Origin: Jatrophihabitans endophyticus
GTDB taxonomy: Bacteria; Actinomycetota; Actinomycetes; Mycobacteriales; Jatrophihabitantaceae
Direction of reading: 5' to 3'
DNA: 64,000 nucleotides
Assembly (NCBI RefSeq): GCF_900129455.1
Contig: NZ_FQVU01000002.1
Coordinates: 682,001 to 746,000 of the forward strand
The translations under genes and the position numbers were made by a program. This document shows positions 24,789 to 34,700 of the stretch, piece by piece; position 1 is the stretch's first letter; every line of letters starts with the position of its first letter. Under the pieces are notes generated by a model. That model saw only the letters and a program-made list of their open reading frames with translations, was not told where the DNA came from and ran no database searches.

Positions 24789-26342
24789 ATGCGAGCCGAG
24801 CCGACGCTGCACGAGCGCTACCGCGCCGTGGCCCGCGAGCACGCCGGGCGCCCCGCGGTGACGTGCGGCAGTGAGACCGTCACGCACGGCGATCTGCTCG
24901 CCGCGGCCGAGGCCGTGGCCGCGACCCTCGCCGGCCTCGGCGTCCGCCCGGGCGATCGGGTCGGCCTGGTGTGCGAACGAGGGATCGGGCTGCTCGTCGG
25001 GATGGTCGGCATCGTCCTCGCGGGGGCGGCGTACGTCCCCGTCGACCCCGACTACCCACCCGAGCGCATCGACCTCCTCGTCCAGGACAGCGGGATCGAG
25101 GTCGCGGTCACCGACGGGCCGGGTCGCGCCGCGCTGGCGCCCGGCAGGGTGCGGCAGGTCGACGTCGCGTCGGCCGACGGCGCCGCCGCCGCGCCCACGC
25201 TGCCCAGCGACCCCGACGTGACCGCGTACGTCATCTACACGTCCGGCTCGACCGGTCGACCCAAGGGCGTGCTGGTCAGCCATCGCAACGTCGTGCGGCT
25301 CTTCGACAGCACGGCCCACTGGTTCGGCTTCGACGAGACCGACGTGTGGACGCTGTTCCACTCGCCGAGCTTCGACTTCTCGGTCTGGGAGATCTGGGGT
25401 GCGCTGCTGCACGGCGGCCGGCTGGTCGTCGTGTCGGCCGAGACCGTCGCGAACCCGCTGCTGCTGCTGGAACTGCTGCGCGACGAACGGGTGACCGTGC
25501 TGAACCAGACACCGTCGGCCTTCCGGCTGCTCGCCGCCGTCGGCTGCGACCGCGGCCGCGACCTCGCGCTGCGCACCGTCGTGTTCGGCGGGGAGCGGCT
25601 CGACGTCGCCCTGCTCGGCGACTGGTTCGCCGCCTTCGGCGACGAGGAACCGCGGCTGGTCAACATGTACGGCATCACCGAGACGACGGTGCACGTGACC
25701 TACCGGCACGTGCGGCTCGCCGACCTCGCGCGCCCCGACCGCAGCCCGATCGGCATGCCGATCCCCGACCTCACCGTGACGATCCGCGACGCCGACGGCA
25801 CGGTCGTGCCCGACGGCGAGCCCGGTGAGATCTGGGTGGCCGGCGCCGGGGTGGCGACGGGCTACCTGAACCGCCCCGAGCTCACCGCGGCGCGGTTCGT
25901 CGACGACGGCGGCGATCGGGCCTACCGCTCCGGCGACCTCGGGGTCGTCGACGACGGCGAGCTCGTGCACCAGGGGCGCCTCGACGACCAGCTGAAGGTG
26001 CGCGGATTCCGCATCGAGCCGTTCGAGGTGGAGGCCGCACTGCTGAGGCATCCGGGGCTCGCCGCGGCCGTGGTGAGCGGGAAGGACTACGGCGCCGGCG
26101 ACGTGCGCCTGGTCGCGTACGTCCAGGCCGTCGACGGCGCGGCGGACGACCTCCCGGCGGTGCTGCGCGAGCACGCCCGGGCCCACCTGCCCGCCCACCT
26201 GCGCCCGTCGGACTACCTCCCGGTCGAGCGGATCCCGCTGACGGCGCAGGGCAAGGTCGACCGGACCGCGCTGGCGGCGGGGACCGGCGACGGCACCGGG
26301 ATCGAGACCACCGTGCAGCGCCGCGTCGCGGCGATCCGATGA
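24789..26342 (+). CDS. Stand-alone NRPS adenylation domain, threonine-specific
   Basis: The protein has 517 residues, a single A domain without carrier. Core motifs are YVIYTSGSTGRPKG, SFDFSVWEIWG, VNMYGITETTVHVTY, GDLGVVDDGE, RLDDQLKVRGFRIEP and the terminal lysine in TAQGKVDR. Aligning to GrsA PheA by eye, the pocket residues read D-F-W-N-V-G-M-V-H. This matches the known threonine code (DFWNIGMVH) apart from one Ile/Val exchange. It should form Thr-AMP and load the free carrier encoded next. Together with the following genes it reproduces SyrB1 (A and T), but on separate proteins. ATG 24789 is favoured over GTG 24786 because AGGA lies 8-9 bases upstream. Confidence 0.93.
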   Translation: MRAEPTLHERYRAVAREHAGRPAVTCGSETVTHGDLLAAAEAVAATLAGLGVRPGDRVGLVCERGIGLLVGMVGIVLAGAAYVPVDPDYPPERIDLLVQDSGIEVAVTDGPGRAALAPGRVRQVDVASADGAAAAPTLPSDPDVTAYVIYTSGSTGRPKGVLVSHRNVVRLFDSTAHWFGFDETDVWTLFHSPSFDFSVWEIWGALLHGGRLVVVSAETVANPLLLLELLRDERVTVLNQTPSAFRLLAAVGCDRGRDLALRTVVFGGERLDVALLGDWFAAFGDEEPRLVNMYGITETTVHVTYRHVRLADLARPDRSPIGMPIPDLTVTIRDADGTVVPDGEPGEIWVAGAGVATGYLNRPELTAARFVDDGGDRAYRSGDLGVVDDGELVHQGRLDDQLKVRGFRIEPFEVEAALLRHPGLAAAVVSGKDYGAGDVRLVAYVQAVDGAADDLPAVLREHARAHLPAHLRPSDYLPVERIPLTAQGKVDRTALAAGTGDGTGIETTVQRRVAAIR

Positions 26343-26361
26343 CGCACAGGAGCGGAGTGAC

Positions 26362-26607
26362 ATGACGACCACGAACGCAGGACCGACCGTCGACGACATC
26401 ACCGGCATCGTCCGGGACGTGTTGCAGCGCGACGAGATCGACCCCGACGGTGACCTGTTCCAGCAGGGCGCGACCTCGCTGGCCTACGTCCGCGTCATCG
26501 CCGAGATCAACAACCGATGGCAGCTCTCGCTGAACGGCAGCGAGGTCGACGGCGAGGCGACCGTCGTGCGCCTGACGAAGGCGGCGGCGGCCGCCGCCGA
26601 CGCCTGA
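26362..26607 (+). CDS. Free-standing peptidyl carrier protein for (chloro)threonine
   Basis: The protein has 81 residues with carrier-protein fold and length. The phosphopantetheine serine lies in QQGATSLAYVRV, where Thr replaces the usual Asp before Ser. The second carrier of the downstream NRPS has the same QGATS form. It lies between the threonine adenylation enzyme and the halogenase, so it should carry the Thr thioester on which chlorination occurs. An AGGAG sequence (26347-26351) precedes ATG 26362. Confidence 0.9.
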   Translation: MTTTNAGPTVDDITGIVRDVLQRDEIDPDGDLFQQGATSLAYVRVIAEINNRWQLSLNGSEVDGEATVVRLTKAAAAAADA

Positions 26608-26637
26608 CCCAGCAGCTCGAGCAGAGGGAGAACACCG

Positions 26638-27588
26638 ATGACGAACACCGTGACCAAGGGCGAGTTCGCGCTCTCGGACGAGGAGATGGCCAGCTTTCGC
26701 AAGAACGGCTTCTTCGGCCCGTTCCAGGTCTACGAGGTCGAGGAGATGGTCGCGACCTGGAACCGGGAGCGGCTGGCGATGCTCGACCGCAGCCACGCCG
26801 CCTACCCGGACAGCGCAGCGCTCGACGGCAACACCAACATCGCCAACTACGACCGGCACCTCGACATGGACTTCCTGGCCGATCACATCAGCCGGCCCGA
26901 GATCGTCGACCGGGTCAACAGCGTGCTCGGCCCGGACGTGCTCTGCTGGCGCACCGAGTTCTTCCCGAAGTACCCCGGGGACGAGGGCACCGACTGGCAC
27001 CAGGCGGACACCTTCGCCAACGCCTCCGGCACGCCGCAGATCCTGTGGCCCGAGGAGACCAACGGGTACGGCGGCACCATCACCGTCTGGACCGCGTTCA
27101 CCGAGTCCAACGAGCACACCGGCTGCCTGCAGTTCATCCCGGGGACGCAGGAGGAGATGATGTACGACGAGACCAAGCGGATGGAGTACTCGCCGGACAC
27201 CATCAACTCCGTCGCCAAGGGCGGTGTCCAACGGGGCTTCTTCGGCTACGACTACCGCCAGCTGCAGAAGGATCCGGACTGGGAGCCGGATGAGTCGCAG
27301 GCCGCGGCGATGGTCATGCGGCCGGGCGAGGCGATCATGTTCTGGTCGACGCTCATGCACGCCTCGCTGCCGCACGACGGCAGCACCGAGCAGATGCGAC
27401 TCGGCTTCGCCGGCCGCTACGTCCCGACCGCGGTGCGGGTCTACCCCGACACGACCGAGATCGAGGAGTACGGCGGCAAGGTGAGCCTCGACCGCTACGG
27501 CGCCGTCCTGGTCTCGGGCACCGACTCCTTCGGCCACAACACGCTCGCCACGCAGACCACGCGAGGCCGACCGTTCACCACCCGGTGA
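26638..27588 (+). CDS. SyrB2-like non-haem Fe(II)/2-oxoglutarate halogenase
   Basis: The protein has 316 residues and follows SyrB2 closely along its full length. Shared segments are the GFFGPF start, [60 protein letters not shown] and [16 protein letters not shown]. The iron site reads His121-Gln-Ala123, with Ala in place of the usual carboxylate. This is the hallmark that leaves room for chloride, and the second His is His241 in LMHAS. Known members chlorinate the methyl group of Thr bound to a carrier. The expected product here is 4-chloro-L-threonyl-PCP. GGGAG precedes ATG 26638. Chlorination is well supported; regiochemistry follows from family knowledge. Confidence 0.95.
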   Translation: MTNTVTKGEFALSDEEMASFRKNGFFGPFQVYEVEEMVATWNRERLAMLDRSHAAYPDSAALDGNTNIANYDRHLDMDFLADHISRPEIVDRVNSVLGPDVLCWRTEFFPKYPGDEGTDWHQADTFANASGTPQILWPEETNGYGGTITVWTAFTESNEHTGCLQFIPGTQEEMMYDETKRMEYSPDTINSVAKGGVQRGFFGYDYRQLQKDPDWEPDESQAAAMVMRPGEAIMFWSTLMHASLPHDGSTEQMRLGFAGRYVPTAVRVYPDTTEIEEYGGKVSLDRYGAVLVSGTDSFGHNTLATQTTRGRPFTTR

Positions 27589-27595
27589 CGACGTC

Positions 27596-28789
27596 GTGGT
27601 CGACCTCGAGAGCCGGCAGGCGATCGCGGACCTGAGCGAGGCGCTCCTCGCCTGTCGTCCGATGATCGAGCGGTTGGACGCGCCCGTGCGTGTCGCGACC
27701 GGCGGTGTCGCGACCGGCGGTGCCGCCGATCCGCTGCCGGTCGCCAACCGCGTCGCCGCCGCGCTCGGCCTGCCGCAGCTCGCCGCCGCGGGGGACGGTG
27801 ACGGTGACGATGATGGTGACGGTGTGTTCCACGGCGTGGTGTCGGACCGCATCGCGCTGGGCGGCCTCGCGGCCGCGCTCGCGCGCATCCCGGCCGACTC
27901 GGACGCGGTGGCGGCGCAGGCGGCACGCTGCGCCGCGGCCGACCTCGCGTCGTGGTGCGAGCGGGTCGCCGTCCCCGTCGACGGCGGGGCCGAGGTCACG
28001 GCCTGGGTCGCCGGGGACCCCGACGCGCCCGCTGTCGTCCTCTCCTCCGCGTGCGGCATGCCGGCCCGGCTCGCCGAGCCCTGGCTGCGGCACCTCGCGG
28101 TCGGCCGGCGCGTCGTGCTGTGGGAGAGCCGCGGGATGTTCGGCGACCTCGACGGCTTCCGCGGTGACACCGACGTCGACGCGCAGGTCGCCGATGCCCG
28201 CGCTGTCCTCGCCGCACTCGACCTGCACGGCGTCCACCTCGTCGGGCTGTGCGGCGGGGCGGTCGTGGCCGCGCGCTGCGCCGCGGCCGAGCCGGAACGG
28301 GTGAGCTCGCTGAGCCTCTGGCACGGCGACTTCGACCTCGGCGACGCCGCGCCGAAGACCGATCACCAGCGCAACCTGCTCGGGCTGATGGACATGGCGG
28401 TCGCCGCGCCCGACCAGGCCGAGAGCATGCACGAGGTGGTGTGCCAGTCGATGCTCGGCACGGTGCCCGCCGACCTCGCGCCGCTCGTCCTCTACCCCTA
28501 CCTCACTGCGGAGCTGTTCCTGCGGTACTGCCGGCTCAACAGCGCGATCATGCACTGCGACCTGACCGCGACCCTGCGCGACATCGCACAGCCGACGCTG
28601 GTCGTCACCAGCGCCACGGACGACACCGCGCATCCCCAGGGCTCGCGGGAGGTCGCGCGACGACTCGCCGCGGCGACGCTCGTGGTGAACGAGTCCGGGG
28701 ACCACATCTCGCTCTTCCGCGGCGACCCCGGCATGCTCGCCACCCTCGACGAGTTCCTCGCCCGGACCGTCGTGGGAGCCGGACGATGA
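27596..28789 (+). CDS. SyrC/CmaE-like aminoacyl carrier-to-carrier transferase
   Basis: The protein has 397 residues. The first ~130 residues are variable, with a Gly/Asp run. The alpha/beta-hydrolase core follows, with nucleophile elbow HLVGLCGGAVVA, so the active residue is Cys219 rather than Ser. The late His lies in NESGDHISLF and an Asp in TSATDDTAH. SyrC and CmaE use such a Cys to move aminoacyl groups between carrier proteins. Here it should move chlorothreonine from the free carrier to the N-terminal carrier of the NRPS. GTG 27596 lies 7 bases after the halogenase stop without an obvious ribosome site. Its own stop overlaps the NRPS start (ATGA), which ties the two functions together. 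Confidence 0.88.
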   Translation: MVDLESRQAIADLSEALLACRPMIERLDAPVRVATGGVATGGAADPLPVANRVAAALGLPQLAAAGDGDGDDDGDGVFHGVVSDRIALGGLAAALARIPADSDAVAAQAARCAAADLASWCERVAVPVDGGAEVTAWVAGDPDAPAVVLSSACGMPARLAEPWLRHLAVGRRVVLWESRGMFGDLDGFRGDTDVDAQVADARAVLAALDLHGVHLVGLCGGAVVAARCAAAEPERVSSLSLWHGDFDLGDAAPKTDHQRNLLGLMDMAVAAPDQAESMHEVVCQSMLGTVPADLAPLVLYPYLTAELFLRYCRLNSAIMHCDLTATLRDIAQPTLVVTSATDDTAHPQGSREVARRLAAATLVVNESGDHISLFRGDPGMLATLDEFLARTVVGAGR

Positions 28790-31700
28790 CGGCGACCGCC
28801 TCGGCGCACGACGCGCCGGCCGCCGATGTCGGACGCTCGGTCACGGCGCTGCTCGGCGACGTCCTCGGCCACGAGCCCGTCGCCGGGAGATCGCTGCGCG
28901 AGTGCGGACTCGACTCCGTCGCGGCGGCCCGGCTGCGACTCGAGCTGCAGCGTCGACACTGCGTCGCGGTCTCGATGACCGAGCTGGCCGGGTGCGCCGA
29001 CGTGGACGCGCTCGCCGAGCTGGTGGCCGGCCGCGACCGCGCCGCCGACGGGGCAGGCCTCGGCGAGCCCGAGCACGACCCCGCGATGCGGTTCGAGCCG
29101 TTCGACCTGACCCCGATGCAGCAGGCCTACCTGCTCGGCAAGGACCCCGGCCTGGGCAGCGACCCGATCGGCTGCCACCTGTACCGCGAGTTCGCGGTCG
29201 CCGACCTCGACGTCGCCCGGCTGCGCGCGGCATGGGCGAACGTGATCGCGGAGCAGGACATGCTGCGCACGGTCGTCACCGACGACCAGCGGCAGCGGGT
29301 GCTCGAGTCCGTCCCCGACTGGGAGATCGCCGAACACGACGACCCGGCCGACGTGCGCTCCCGGCTGTCGCACCGGGTGCACGACGCACAGCGGTGGCCG
29401 CTGTTCGCGATCGAGGTGAGCGGCGGGGACCTCGTCCACCTCAGCATCGACGCGCTGGTGACCGACGGGGCCGGGCTCGACTGCCTGCTCGAGCGCTGGT
29501 GGCGGCACTATGCGGACCCCGAGCTCGCCGTCACGGTCCCCCGGCTGCGGCCGCGGGACTGCCTCGGCTGGCTGGCCGAGGCGGGCACGGCCACGCGCGA
29601 GGCCGACCTGCGGCACTGGACCGAGCGCCTGACGGACCTGCCCGCCGGGCCGCCCGTCCTTGCCCACCTCGACACCGGCAGCGACACCGACAGCGACACC
29701 GACAGCGACACCGACAGCGACACCGACACCGCCGCCGGTGAGCCGCGGACGACCCTCGACGCCACCCTGGACGAGCGGCAGTGGGCCGCGCTGCGGCAGC
29801 GCGCCGACGCGCTGGAGGTGTCGGCCAGCGCGCTCCTCCTCGCGGTGTTCGCCGACGCGTTGCGCCGCCACTGCGACGAGCAGGACGCCGCACCCACCTT
29901 CTCCGTCGTCCTCACCACGAACCAGCGCGACCGGCTGCCAGGGGGCGCCGCGGACGTCGTCGCGCCGTTCACGTCGACGGCGGTGGTCGTGGTGGACGAC
30001 GCTGTCGAGCGCGGCGTCGACGACGCCGCGCGGACCCTGCACGACCGGCTGTGGGCCGACCTCGACCACACGTCGGTGTCCGCGCTGGAGGCGATGCGCG
30101 AGGCCCGCACGGCCGGCAGCGTGCCGCTACCGGTCGTGTTCACCAGCCTGCTCGACGGCGCGCGCTCGGTTCCGGCCGGCAGCTTCGGCGACGCGGTCAC
30201 CTACAGCGCGTGCCAGACGTCCGGGGTGGCGATCGACTGCCAGGTGGCGGTGTCGCGTGGCGGCCTGCACGTGCACTGGGACGTCGCGCCGACGCTCATG
30301 CCGACCGGGACGGCGCAGCTGCTGTTCGCCCGCTTCGTCAACCTGCTCGCGCTGGCCGCGATCGTCGACGGTGAGACCCGCGAGCTGAACGAGCTGCAGC
30401 AGGCGTATCACGTGGCCCGCGCCGGGGGGCCGGTCGCGTGGGACGGCTGCCAGGTCTACCAGGCGATCGAGGTGGACGACCTCGACGCCGAACGGCTCGG
30501 CGCCGCGTGGTCGGCGATGCTGCACCGGCACGAGGCGCTGCGGTCGGTCGCGGTCACCGACGGCGAGCTGGTCGTGCTCGGCGCCGGGCCGCCCGCGTGG
30601 GTCGTGCCGGTCGTCGACGTGACCGATGAGTGCGACCGCTACGAGCAGGACCTGGCCCGCTCGCTGGTGTCGCACGCGTTCCCGCTCGACTCCGCGCCGC
30701 AGTCCGACCTGCGCGTGACGGTGCGCTCGGGGCGCCCCGCGCTCGTCCACCTGACCCTCGACCTGCTGCTCCTCGACGGCCGCAGCACCCACCTCGTCGC
30801 CCGCGAGCTGATGCAGCGCTACGCCGACCCCGCCCAGGACGTCCCCGACGATGTTGCCGACCGGCCGGAGCCCACCGCGGCCGACCCCGTCACGGCCGAC
30901 CCCGCCGCGGCGCGCGAACACTGGGCCCGGCGGGTGGCCGACCTGCCGGCCGGACCGCGACTCCGGCGCGAACCGGGCGCCGACCCGACCCGGGTGCGGC
31001 GCGCCGCGACGATCGGCGGCTGGCGCGCGACGCGTGAGCGCATCGAGGCGACCGGCGTGTCCGTCGACGCGGCGCTCGTCGCCGCTCTGAACGCCGCGCT
31101 GGGCTCGGTGCACGACGAACGGTTCGCGACGACGCTCGTGCGGTGGACCGCCGGCACGGAGGGTCGACGACCGGGTGAGCACACCGCGCTCAGCTGGCTG
31201 GTCTCCGAGTGCGACGACCCGGCCGCGGCCGCGGCCGGGCTGCAGCGCGCGGTGGACGACGACGCGGTCGCCGACGCGGCGAGCGGTCTCGCCGCCCTCC
31301 GGCGTCGCGTCCTCACCTCGCCGGAGGCCGCCGGGGCCGGCTACCCGGTCGTGCACACCGGGTTGCTCGAACTCGCCGACCGACCCTGGCCGGCCGGGGT
31401 CCGGCTCCGCGAGTGGCTGACCTGCACACCGGACGTGTCGCTGGACTGCATCGCGATGGACACCGGGACCGACGAGCTGCACGTCTGGTGGGACTGCGTC
31501 GACGCCCACTTCCCCGACGGCACGCCGGACGAGCTGTTCGCGCGTTACCAGGAGGTGCTCACGGCGCACGGGGGTCACGCCGCCGACCCGGCCGGCCGGC
31601 CGAACGCGGCCGAGATCGACACCATGCTGCGCGCGTGGAACGACACCGAGCGGCCCTTCCCGGCCGACGGCCCGGTGCACCTGCTGTTCGAGGCACACGC

Positions 31701-34700
31701 CGCGACGAGCCCCGACGCGGCCGCAGTGCGCTGGCGAGGCGGCCAGCTGAGCTACGGCGAGCTCAACCGGTGGGCCAACGCGATCGCGCACCGGCTCGGC
31801 GAGCTCCGGTTGCCGGACCGGCCGGTCGTCGCCGTCAGCGCCGTCCGCGGGCCCGCCATGGTCGCGGCGGTGTACGGCGTGCTCAAGGCAGGCGGGGCCT
31901 ACCTCCCCGTCGACCCCGGCCTGCCGGCGGAGCGGGCGCTGGACATGATCACCGACTCCGGCGCGGCCGCGCTGGTGACGGCCGGGGACCGTGGCTGGGA
32001 GCCGCCGGGCGAACTGCCGACGGTCGCGGCCGACGAGCTGGCGACGTCGGGCACGGACGAGAACCCTGTCGCCGTGCAGGGCGTCGACGACCTCGCCTAC
32101 ATCATCTACACCTCCGGCAGCACCGGGCGCCCCAAGGGCGTCGCGGTCACGCATCGCCCGCTGCACAACCTGTTCCGGTGGGCGCAGCGGCTGTTCCGGT
32201 TCGGGCCGGACGATCTCGGCCTCTGCGTCACGTCGCTCGGCTTCGACCTGTCGGTCTTCGACCTGCTGGGTCTGCTCGGCCACGGCGCGGCCGTCTACGT
32301 CGCCGACGGCGAGCAGCAGGCCGACCCCGGATTGCTGCTCGACGTCGTGCTGGCGGAGCAGATCACCTTCTGGAACTCCGCGCCGACGACGCTCAACCAG
32401 CTGGCGCCGCTGTTCGAGGAGCCGTCCGAGCGCGCCCGCGCCCTCCGCCTCGTCTTCCTCAGCGGCGACACGATCCCGTTGACGCTGCCCGCGCAGCTGC
32501 GCGCGGCGTTCCCGACGACGCAGCTGATCAGCCTGGGTGGGGCGACCGAGGCGACCGTGTGGTCGAACTACTTCCCCGTCGTGGCCCAGGATCCGCAGTG
32601 GCGCTCGATCCCGTACGGCCGTCCCATCGACAACGCGCGGTACTACGTCCTCGACGACGCGGGCACGCCGTGTCCGCCGGGCGTCGAGGGCGACCTGTTC
32701 ATCGCCGGACCGTGCCTGAGCTCGGGGTACGTCAACCGCCCCGAGCTCACCGCGGAGCGGTTCGTCCGCGACCCGTTCCACGACGGTGACGAGCGCATGT
32801 ACGACACCGGCGACCGCGCGACCCACCAGCCGGACGGCACGATCGTCTTCCTGGGCCGGCGCGACCACCAGGTCAAGATCCGCGGCTTCCGCGTCGAGCT
32901 CGGCGAGATCGAGCACCGGCTGCGCGAGCACGGCGACGTGCACGACGTGGTCGTCCTGGCTCGCGACGACCCGCGCGGGGACAAGGTGCTCGTCGCATAC
33001 GTCCAGGCGGCCTGCGACTCGATCGATCCGGCGGCGCTGCGCCGGCACGCCGCGCTGACCCTGCCGGACTACATGGTGCCCAGTCACGTGGTCGCGGTGG
33101 CCGAGTTCCCGGCGACCGCCAACGGCAAGCTCGACCGTGACGCGCTGCCCGAGCCGGGTGCCGCCGCGGAGCCCGCGCCCATAGACGGCGCAGCGGAGGT
33201 CGACGACCCAGCGGAGGACGACGACGCCGCGGCGGTCGACGACGCAGCGGAGGTCGACGACGCAGCGGAGGTCGACGACGCCGCGGCGGTCGACGGTGCC
33301 GCGGACGACGGTGCCGCCGGGGAGGAGGCCGTTGCCGTGACGGAGGTCGGCACCGCGGACGACGTCGCCACCGCGGCGGGGCTGCCCGCCGAGGTCGCCG
33401 CGCTGTTCGCCGAGGAGATCGGCGTGGGCGCGATCGACGAGGACGCCGACCTGTGGGACCAGGGCGCGACCTCGTTCACGATGGTCCGGGTGTCGGCGGC
33501 GCTGAAGAAGCGCTACGGCCGGCGCGTCCCCGTCGCCACGCTGCTCGCGGACCCGACGGTCGGTGGCATCGCCACCGCCGTGGCACAGCTCGCCGGCCTG
33601 CCCGACCCGGCCGCGACGACCCCGCCTCCCGCACCGGCAGCGCCTCCCGCACCGGCAGCGCCTCCCGCACCGGCAGCGCCTCCCGCACCCGCAGCACGAC
33701 CCGACATCGACCGGGAAGCGGGGCCCGGCGAGGTCGACCTCCTCGACGACGAGCAGCGCGAGAAGTTCCACGCCGAGCACTGGAACGTGCGCCCGGTGCC
33801 CGCCGCGGACACCGCGATCGTCGACCTGCCGCACCCGCACGGCGGCGTGCCGTACGAGCGGCACGCGGTGCACCGCGAGTTCGAGGACGCACCGGTCCCG
33901 CTCGCGGACCTGGCCGCGCTGCTGGCGCTGCTCGCGCCGCGCGAGGACCGCACGCGGCCGCGGTTCCACTACCCGTCCGGGGGCAACACCTACGCCGTCC
34001 AGACCTACGTCCACGTCCGCCCGGAGCGCGTCGACGGGTTGGCCGCGGGCGTGTACTACTACCGCGCCGACGACCACCGCCTCGAGCAGGTGGGTGAGGA
34101 CGCCGACGTCCCGCGCACGATGCACTTCTTCTACAACCGCGAGATCTTCGACCGGGCCGCGTTCCAGCTGTTCCTGATCGGCCAGCGGCACGGCATCGAG
34201 CCGCTGTACGGGCCCGACGCCGACCTGTTCCTCGACGTCGAGGCGGGCTACATGGGGCAGTTGCTGCTGGACGGGCAGTCCGACGTCGGGCTCGGGCTGT
34301 GTCCGGTCGGCACCGTCGCCGTCGACCCCCTGGCCGCCGCGTTGGACCTCGGCGCCGGTCACCGCTTCCTGCACGCGTTCCTCGGCGGCCGCGCCACCGC
34401 ATCGCCGCCGCGTCCGGAGCCCGCGACCACGACGTCCGCGAACACGGCGCCGGTCGTCGTCACCGCCGTCGCCGGCCGCTACCCCGGTTGTGCCGACCTG
34501 GACGGGCTGTGGGGGCTGCTCAGCAGCGGTGGGACCGCCTTCGGTGACGTCCCCGTGGCACGTCGGCAGCACCTCGGGGACGCGCCGCCCGGGGGTTACC
34601 TCGACGACCTCGGCGACGACGAGGACCTCGTGCGCTACGGCATCGCGCCGGCAGAGGCCCGCACGCTGGACCCGCAGCTCGGGCCGCTGCTCGACGCCGT

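Noticed and set aside
29677-29730. Regular 12-bp repeats as a possible CRISPR-like array
   Set aside because: Units are contiguous without spacers, in frame within a Cy domain, and encode a Ser/Asp/Thr loop.
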